From the IMG/VR virus record IMGVR_UViG_3300049855_000159, positions 1 to 37,354 of that record: a stretch of 37,354 nt of DNA. One strand, given 5' to 3'. Shown here piece after piece: positions 30,975 to 37,354 of the stretch. The position numbers were made by a program, and so were the translations under genes. Position 1 is the stretch's first letter, and each line of letters begins with the position of its first letter. Origin of the DNA: a virus. The notes beneath the pieces are model-generated. The model was not told where the DNA came from. It worked only from the letters and a program-made list of their open reading frames with translations, and did not search any database.

Positions 30975-33900
30975 ATGAGAATCGACTTCGACGGTCAAAT
31001 CATCGAGGTGCCTGACGACTTCTCTGATGCGGACATCCAGCAGGTGTTGCGTCAGCACTCGGGGCAGCCTGCGGGGGAGTCTTCCGGTGGTGAGCTTGCC
31101 TCGTTCCTTCGACCGGCCAAGATTTCAGACATTGCCAACGCGCCGATGCCGCGCATGGAAGCTCGCGTCAACGAACTGGCCGCTATTCCAGCCACCGAAA
31201 GAACCGCCGAGCAGGTGGATGAGCTTGGGCAGCTTGAGGGCGCGCTGGAGCAGGGCTCAGGAACCCTCTACGACACTGCTGCCGCTGCTGGCGAGGCTTT
31301 CAAGGCTGGTATGCACCGGCTTGGTGAAACTGGATGGACTGGGATGCAGCTTCGCAACGAGCCGATGGTTGACCTTCCGGGAGGGATGACACTGACCTTC
31401 GGTGGCGCGCTGCTTCCGAAGCAATTCGCCTCCAACGCCGCGAAAGAATCCCGCGAAATCGCACTTGAGGCTCGCGACATGGCTGCTGCGGCAGAGCAGC
31501 GCCGGGATGGGATTGCGCAGGATGATGTTCAGCGGTTTGCGGGTGATGTTGCCGGTGCAGTTCCAAGCCTCATACCTGCTTTCGCAACCGGCCCGCTTGG
31601 GTTCGGCGCTACGGTTGTCACGTCTGGATTGCAGCAGGGCCTGTCCACGCTATCCGAGGCGCAGGAAGCCTACAAGAATCGCGGCATGTCCGAAGACGCT
31701 GCGTTCAAAGAATCGCTCGCGCCCGCCGCCGCTGATGCGGTCATCACGGCTGGAATCACCGCTCTCTCTGGGAAGATTTTCGGGGCTGGCGCTGAAGGCA
31801 TGACACTGCCGCAACGCGCTGCTGGTGTGAAGAGCTGGGTCGTCAACGCAATCAAGCAGGCGTTCGGTGAATCAGCCGAGGAAGGCTCTCAGCAATTCAT
31901 CAGCGACTACATGATTGCGAAGTCGTCCTATAACCCGGACATGACGCTGGAGCAGGCGTTCAGGGGCGCTCTGAACGCGGCTGCGGTTGGCGGTATTCTT
32001 GGTGGAAGCATGGCGGCTGGTCATCAGGGCGTTCAAAAGGTTTACGACAAGCGGTTTGAGAACGCGCTGTTCAATGACCCTGGTTCAGTGCCTGACGCTG
32101 CTGTTGACGCTGCTGCTGGCCTGCCTCCGAAGCTTGGGTTTTCGGATTCAGACATGGACAGGCTGAACAATGTTAGAGAACGGGATGACTTAACGCGCCG
32201 AGTTCTTATTGGCGATGGCCCTGTTGAGAAGCGGAATCTTCGCAGTCAGTTTGCTGGCATGACATTTGAGGATGCGGCCACCCTTCGAGCTGGGCTGTCT
32301 CAGGCCGAGCAGTCTCGCCGCGTTGAGCGCATGGCTGATGCGCGTCGTGAGGCTGCCAGAATCAAACGTGAAGAAGCTGAGGCTGAGGCGCGGGCCGAGG
32401 CTGCCACTGCCGCCCGCGAGCGGCTGGCCCTGCTTAACTCTTTCCGCCAGCAACCAGACGCAACTCCTGCATCCGCTTCAGTTGACGCCGCTTTAATCGC
32501 GCAGCAAACCGCAGCGCGTCGCGCACAGGCTGCTGCCGCAGAGGCCGCGAGAACCGCACCCCCGTCTCCGACCAGTGCGGTCATTGGTGAAAAGGTTTCC
32601 GCATTCGAGCAGGTGCAGCGTGAGCGTGCTGCGAGAATCAATGCCGCAGAGCAAGAGCGCGCAAGGGTTAATCAGGAGCGGATGGTTCAGCTTGAAATTG
32701 ACAGGAAGGTCGGCGAAGCGAGGGCTCAGGCCGCAGCACTCGCTCCTGAGTTTGAGCGGGCTCGCGAAGATTCGATTCGCCAGCGAGAGCTTGAGACTGC
32801 CCGGCGAACGGAAGTGTTGCAGGCCGACAATCCCTACCTCGGTCGTCCGATGGTGGAGCTGAACAGTCTTGAGCAGCGGCTCGCAGAAGACCCCGCCGCA
32901 AGCAGGGAGCTTGCGCTTGTTCGCGCCGCGAAGCGCGGGCAGTCCATCGCATCTATTCCGAACGAGCAGCAGGTTGCTGAGGTGAACGCCCGCAAGCAGA
33001 TTGAATCCTCGCTTGCCGACGCCCGCCAGCAGCAGGAAGATTTCATGCGTCAACGCGGTGCGGCAGCGCCAGCGCGCCAGCAGCCTGCGAAGGAAGGATG
33101 GAACCCTGATGGAACATTCACCCTGGTCATCGACGGAGCGCCCGTTACCGTGGTTCGCAAAGAGGACACTGGCCAGGCGATGTCTGGATTCGGCAAGGCT
33201 CGCGCTGCTGTTGTTGAGAAGCTCAGCCAGGCAATCCTGTTCGATGTTGAAAACGAGCGCACCCCAAGCAAGCGCACCTATCGTTCGTTGAAGGCTGACA
33301 CCAAGAAGCCGGGTGTCAAGTTCTCGGGCGGTAAGCATGTCCTGAGAATCTCCCGCAAGAACGACGTTCCACGCGAAGGTGTCACAACCACGAAGAATTT
33401 CACACGTCGCTCTGCTGGCCCTGATGTCGATGCTGCGGTTGAGGCTGTCACCAAATGGGTGAAGGCATCTCCGGCATTCCGAGGCTTCCTTCCATCCAAG
33501 CTGGAGCTTGTCAGTGCCGGTGCGATTGCCGACCCTGAAGATGATGGCGCATCCGAAATAACGCCACAGGAAGCTGCTCAGAACATCGCCAACCGTATCG
33601 CTGAGCTTGAGGCTCAAATCGCGAACATCAAACGTGAGGCTGCCGCAGCCGAGCAGTCTGGCGCTTTCGGCTCAACGGCGAAGGCGAAGAACATGCGTCG
33701 CAAGCTGGGCGGGCTGAAGGTTGTTCCGAAGTCTGAAGACGAGCGCGCCCGTGAGAAGGTGGAGATGGTTTACTACGGCGTGAATGCTCCTGCGAACACG
33801 AAGGCCGTCGGCCTTGAGGTTGAGTTGCAGAAGATGAAGAACATGCTGAACCTGGAGTCTTCGCTTCGCGAGGCGGCTCAGCAGATGAAGGGCTTCTATT

Positions 33901-36900
33901 CCACCGATGGCAAATATCTTGGCGACAACACCGAGCAGGCGAAGGAGACGATTCAGATTCTTTCCGCTCCACAAACTGAGACGGTGGAAGTCCAGCCGAT
34001 TACACAGGAGCAGGCCGAGGCGTTCGCAAAATTCAAGGCGCAGAGCAAGCCGCCAAACGCTGCAACTGACAGCGCGTATGGCATGAGCGCGGAGCAGGGT
34101 GGAAGGTTTGAGCTTGGTCGTGTTGAAAAGGGGCGCAAGGGGAGAAAGCTTTCTGCGGAAGAGGAGGCTGAAGTCAGGTCTTCTCAAAACTGGACAGACC
34201 AATACAAGTTGCGCAGGCAGCGTGAAATGAGGGGGACTCGCGGTGTTGAGTCTCTTCCAGCGCAGCCTGTTGAGGCTCCGACTCAAACCAAGCTTGAGAA
34301 GCCGAAGACCGTTCGCAAACTTCGCGGCGCTCCGCTTGGAACGCAGGCCAACCCGACCGCAGAGCAGATGGCCGCATCGTTGCAGGGCAAGACGCCTCCG
34401 CCATCCAGCACGAGATACAACCGCGTGGTTGCCGGTGCCGCCGAGGTGAAGACGCCAAGCAAGGAAGCTGGCTCGTTCGCTCCGGCGGTTGAGTCCGCGA
34501 ACCAGACCGCCAACCCGAGCCCTGAATACATCCAGATGAAGAATCTGGGCTGGCCGGATTACGCATTGCGCCAGATGAGTGAGGCGCAGGTCACTGTGGT
34601 CATGGCCACCGGCAAGACCTACTCGCAGGCTTTCATCGACGGAGAGGTCAAGCTGAACAAGGCGGCTGGGAGCATCAACGAGTTTCAGTCTGCAAGCTTT
34701 GGGCGGCTGGGATACTCCGGCGCTCCGGTCGAGAACCTGTCTGAGTTCGCTGCCGAGTATCTGCTGACCGCGATTGAGAACCCAAACAAGCTGAAGGCTG
34801 CGAAGGGCAAGGCTTCCGCCATTCCACTGCGCCGCGCCACCGATGAGGAGCGCACGTTCTATGGCACGTCGGCGGTTCCTGGTTTGGGCAAGGGGTTCAG
34901 GAAGCACAACCTTGGCCCTGGCCGCGACCGCCTTCTTCGTAGCGTTGGCGAGGCGACCGGAATCACCCGCGCCAAGACCGAGGGTGAGCGCATCGAGAAC
35001 GAGCAGAAGCGCGCCACACAGCAGCGTGAGCGCGAGGCTGGCGCATCCGGAGTCAGGACATACAGCAACCTCGCCGAGTTCGCGGCGATGGCTGAGACGC
35101 TTTCCAATCTTGATTCGTGGGTTGGCTCTGGCGCTGTCGCTGCCGACCTCAGCAAAGACCCGACCGCCGATGCTGCATTCGCTGATTTTAAGAAGCTGAC
35201 TGGACTTGAAGACCTTGAGGCGATTTCGTTCCTGAAGCGCCTGTTCTCGGAGCCAGGTGTTCGCTACACCCTAACTGAGTTTGGAGGCAACAGGTATTCC
35301 AGCGATGTGATTCGCGTGAAGCAGGAGATGTTTGAGAAGGAGGAGCGCAAGAAGCTATTCGGCCTTTATCTGAACGAGGCGAACGAGCTTGGTAAGCGCG
35401 CATACAAGGCTGGCCAGATTACCAAAAAAACAGCGAAGAAGTTCAAGTCTTTCGAGGCTGCCAGAAAAAGCATTGAAGGCTCAATCGGTCGCATCTCGCA
35501 GATTCTTTCTGCTGGCAAGATTAATGGCGAATCTCTTACCGGAAAGCAGCGCGCAGAGCTGGAGGGTGAGCGCGCCCGGCTTGTGAAGTGGCTCGAAGAT
35601 GGAGACGAGGCGGTTTACGCACTGGAAGAGCGCGTGTGGAAACTTGGTGAGGAGCTGAAGGCGCAGCGCAAATTCGGCGTTGACGTGGGTGAAAAGATTA
35701 CCACTCGCGAGAGGAAGACGGATTCTCTGGAGAAGGAGATTGCCAACCGCAAGATGACTGGTGTGATGGCGGTGTGGAACGAGGTCGCGAACCGTCGCAT
35801 CGACGCGCTCATCGAATTCACTGGCAAGAGGGGTGCGGGGACGCTCGACGCAAATCTAAGGGGCGACCTTTCATTTGTCGGCGTGATGATTTCCAAGCTT
35901 GGATATGACGGCGCGAACCTTGCGCTGCGCTCCATCAAGGTCATCATGAACAAGGCTCCGTCAATCGCGGCTGGCATCGAGCAGTCCATTGAGTATCTCG
36001 TGAAGAAGTTCCCGGCGCAGATGAAGCAGTATGGCAAGGAGATTGGGGATGCGATGCGGAACGAAATCAAGTCGATGACGGACGTGCCGAACACCATCGA
36101 CGAGGACAAGAAGCGGTATGCTGAAATCACTGCCGAGATGGGCGTGCTTGTGAAGAACGCCAAAGCTGCTGGCAAGCCGCTGGTGATGGAGACGCCTGAA
36201 TGGATTGCGCTTCAGAACGAGCTGGACTCAATCAAGAACAAGTATCCCGAAGGTGGCATTGGACTTGTTCCTGGCACCGAAGAGAAAGCTGACGATTTTT
36301 TTTTAGGTAAGGGTGGACGCCCGTTCACAGGAACGCTTTATCGCGGTGTAAAAGATGGCGGGGCTCAATATACCCAGGACGGCAGGACTTTCTGGGCCGT
36401 CAACAAGAAGCAGGCTGCGCAGTATGGGCCGAATGTTTCAAGCGAAACAGTCGTGTTCCAAAACATGCTTGATGCAAATGACTGGATGGACGCAAAGCGC
36501 AAGCTTGGACTTCCAAAGTCAGCTACTATGCCTGAACTATTTTCGGAGGCTGAGAGGCTTGGTTTTGATGGTATCCGCTGGAAGGCAAACGGCGAGGTTG
36601 AATACATCAAGCTGGCTGCAAAAGAGGAGAAAGGAGCTGATTCAAATGGCAAAGTGCAAGGGCAAAAAGAAGGGCAAGTAGCTGAGGCAAAACCGGCGCA
36701 GCTTCCCCGCGTCAACTCTCCATTCGCGAATGCCGAACAGGTGGCTGCTGCAACTGGTGTTCCTGGAATCACAGGTGAGCAGGCTCAAGCCATCGCCCGC
36801 AAGGCTGGCGCTCAGGCTGCTGCAATCCCGTCCGCTTTGGCGCAGCAGGTTGCTGGCGTGATGTCCGTGAAGAACCCGGATGTGCAGCAGCAGGCCGAGC

Positions 36901-37354
36901 AGTCCGCGCTGCGGCGCGTTGCTGGGTTCGCGTCCGTTTCAACGAGCCCTGTTCCATTTGAGTCGCTGAGCCCTGACGAGCGAAAGCAGGTTGGAATCGC
37001 AATCTCGAAGCAGCATATCGAGATGAGTCGCGACGCATCCGCGCTCCGCTCACGCATCAAGGCGGCGGAAGAATCACTTACGAAACTCGACCCGGCCAAG
37101 GCCGAGCATAAGGAGAAGTCCGCGAAGCTCGCCGGGCTGAAGGCGGCACAGAAAAAGATTGAAGCAATCATGTCCGACCCGTCCTATCGCGAGCAGGTTC
37201 GCAAGGCGGCTCGCGAGGTTGGGATTCATCGCGGCTACATCACCGAGTCGGATGGCGTTGTCCACATTGAAGACCCGCTCAATAGGTCTGGCAAGAAGGT
37301 TGATATTTCCCTCATGCCGACAGCGGCGCACGAGGATGCGAACCTTCAAGCCCT
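30975..37354 (+). CDS. Giant polyvalent/ejection-type protein, 3' end beyond window
   Basis: From ATG 30975 the frame stays open to the right edge (at least 2126 residues, no stop found along its length). The N-terminus MRIDFDGQIIEVPDDFSDAD resembles the start motif of phage polyvalent/ejection proteins. A Gly/Ala-rich membrane-like region follows (about 192-226 and 330-352), with QAFGESAEEGSQQFISDY (about 295-312) between, as in proteins that help DNA cross the envelope. Long charged coiled coils run from about 440 to 700. An ART-like segment lies at about 1787-1880: TLYRG (R1790), FWAVNKKQAAQYG, GFDGIRW and VEYIKL (E1876). A run of nine T (36296-36304) lies just before it. More helical regions follow to the edge. 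Interpreted as a cargo protein delivered with the DNA. ART activity is inferred. Confidence 0.85.
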   Translation, partial: MRIDFDGQIIEVPDDFSDADIQQVLRQHSGQPAGESSGGELASFLRPAKISDIANAPMPRMEARVNELAAIPATERTAEQVDELGQLEGALEQGSGTLYDTAAAAGEAFKAGMHRLGETGWTGMQLRNEPMVDLPGGMTLTFGGALLPKQFASNAAKESREIALEARDMAAAAEQRRDGIAQDDVQRFAGDVAGAVPSLIPAFATGPLGFGATVVTSGLQQGLSTLSEAQEAYKNRGMSEDAAFKESLAPAAADAVITAGITALSGKIFGAGAEGMTLPQRAAGVKSWVVNAIKQAFGESAEEGSQQFISDYMIAKSSYNPDMTLEQAFRGALNAAAVGGILGGSMAAGHQGVQKVYDKRFENALFNDPGSVPDAAVDAAAGLPPKLGFSDSDMDRLNNVRERDDLTRRVLIGDGPVEKRNLRSQFAGMTFEDAATLRAGLSQAEQSRRVERMADARREAARIKREEAEAEARAEAATAARERLALLNSFRQQPDATPASASVDAALIAQQTAARRAQAAAAEAARTAPPSPTSAVIGEKVSAFEQVQRERAARINAAEQERARVNQERMVQLEIDRKVGEARAQAAALAPEFERAREDSIRQRELETARRTEVLQADNPYLGRPMVELNSLEQRLAEDPAASRELALVRAAKRGQSIASIPNEQQVAEVNARKQIESSLADARQQQEDFMRQRGAAAPARQQPAKEGWNPDGTFTLVIDGAPVTVVRKEDTGQAMSGFGKARAAVVEKLSQAILFDVENERTPSKRTYRSLKADTKKPGVKFSGGKHVLRISRKNDVPREGVTTTKNFTRRSAGPDVDAAVEAVTKWVKASPAFRGFLPSKLELVSAGAIADPEDDGASEITPQEAAQNIANRIAELEAQIANIKREAAAAEQSGAFGSTAKAKNMRRKLGGLKVVPKSEDERAREKVEMVYYGVNAPANTKAVGLEVELQKMKNMLNLESSLREAAQQMKGFYSTDGKYLGDNTEQAKETIQILSAPQTETVEVQPITQEQAEAFAKFKAQSKPPNAATDSAYGMSAEQGGRFELGRVEKGRKGRKLSAEEEAEVRSSQNWTDQYKLRRQREMRGTRGVESLPAQPVEAPTQTKLEKPKTVRKLRGAPLGTQANPTAEQMAASLQGKTPPPSSTRYNRVVAGAAEVKTPSKEAGSFAPAVESANQTANPSPEYIQMKNLGWPDYALRQMSEAQVTVVMATGKTYSQAFIDGEVKLNKAAGSINEFQSASFGRLGYSGAPVENLSEFAAEYLLTAIENPNKLKAAKGKASAIPLRRATDEERTFYGTSAVPGLGKGFRKHNLGPGRDRLLRSVGEATGITRAKTEGERIENEQKRATQQREREAGASGVRTYSNLAEFAAMAETLSNLDSWVGSGAVAADLSKDPTADAAFADFKKLTGLEDLEAISFLKRLFSEPGVRYTLTEFGGNRYSSDVIRVKQEMFEKEERKKLFGLYLNEANELGKRAYKAGQITKKTAKKFKSFEAARKSIEGSIGRISQILSAGKINGESLTGKQRAELEGERARLVKWLEDGDEAVYALEERVWKLGEELKAQRKFGVDVGEKITTRERKTDSLEKEIANRKMTGVMAVWNEVANRRIDALIEFTGKRGAGTLDANLRGDLSFVGVMISKLGYDGANLALRSIKVIMNKAPSIAAGIEQSIEYLVKKFPAQMKQYGKEIGDAMRNEIKSMTDVPNTIDEDKKRYAEITAEMGVLVKNAKAAGKPLVMETPEWIALQNELDSIKNKYPEGGIGLVPGTEEKADDFFLGKGGRPFTGTLYRGVKDGGAQYTQDGRTFWAVNKKQAAQYGPNVSSETVVFQNMLDANDWMDAKRKLGLPKSATMPELFSEAERLGFDGIRWKANGEVEYIKLAAKEEKGADSNGKVQGQKEGQVAEAKPAQLPRVNSPFANAEQVAAATGVPGITGEQAQAIARKAGAQAAAIPSALAQQVAGVMSVKNPDVQQQAEQSALRRVAGFASVSTSPVPFESLSPDERKQVGIAISKQHIEMSRDASALRSRIKAAEESLTKLDPAKAEHKEKSAKLAGLKAAQKKIEAIMSDPSYREQVRKAAREVGIHRGYITESDGVVHIEDPLNRSGKKVDISLMPTAAHEDANLQA

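Noticed and set aside
33672-34907. Minus-strand open frame (411 codons) inside the giant gene
   Set aside because: The plus-strand frame is open without interruption through the whole region and shows coherent coiled-coil sequence; the minus frame is Leu/Arg/His-rich shadow coding.
36355-36681. Plus-strand open frame in the ART-like region
   Set aside because: It lies in another reading frame of the giant gene; the giant frame encodes the ART-like motifs and is open throughout.
1-37354. tRNA, CRISPR array, integrase, reverse transcriptase or insertion sequence
   Set aside because: No cloverleaf, repeat-spacer array, recombinase or RT motif was found by eye, so lysogeny or a diversity-generating element cannot be supported here.

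Overview
This window is most likely part of a tailed bacteriophage genome (Caudoviricetes), best read as a podovirus-like phage. The supporting genes are a large terminase, a large portal (814 aa), a scaffold-like protein, a 590-aa major capsid candidate, a nozzle-like tail protein, a collar-type fibre and a very large internal/ejection-type protein. No host genes, integrase, tRNA, rRNA, CRISPR array or insertion sequence was seen. The DNA is fairly GC-rich and densely coding, and many genes are coupled by 4-base start/stop overlaps. Several exported proteins are very rich in Thr-Asn and Asn-Gly with bacterial Ig-like repeats, a style I associate with Verrucomicrobiota. Together with A/C-rich gene leaders that lack Shine-Dalgarno sequences, this suggests a Verrucomicrobiota (or otherwise SD-poor) host. 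That is inference only.

Layout. From 1 to 6713 genes lie on the minus strand. Read in transcription order they form two groups. The first is terminase (5136-6713), an unknown 367-aa protein (4036-5139) and possibly a small Cys/Trp-rich protein (3879-4091). The second starts near 3205 with a 58-aa basic protein, a Bet/RecT annealing protein, a PD-(D/E)XK exonuclease, a MazG-like pyrophosphohydrolase, a 48-aa basic protein, an SSB-tailed small protein, and a partial gene at the left edge preceded by a strongly structured RNA leader. Between the groups lies about 560 bp without a convincing gene. It holds divergent promoter-like sequences, a hairpin/terminator and other possible RNA structure.

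From 6803 to the right edge all good genes are on the plus strand: two small proteins, portal, an overlapping small ORF, scaffold, capsid, head-tail adaptor with a duplicated C-terminal module, three consecutive proteins with signal peptides (one combining a trypsin-like protease, an Ig-like domain and a beta-helix), a winged-helix protein, an XhlA-like protein and holin, collar fibre, nozzle-like protein, more exported proteins and lipoproteins, two papain/transglutaminase-fold hydrolases, a metallophosphoesterase, a collagen-like protein, a Cys-rich protein, two candidate ejection proteins, and an open frame from 30975 to the right edge (at least 2126 aa) carrying an ADP-ribosyltransferase-like segment.

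How it works together: the left side packages DNA and supports recombination. The right side builds the head, tail, host-recognition and lysis functions and the cargo delivered with the DNA. The most unusual features are the export signals on apparent tail-spike proteins, the protease/beta-helix fusion, the giant polyvalent protein with a homopolymer slip site directly before its ART-like domain, and the structured RNA candidates.
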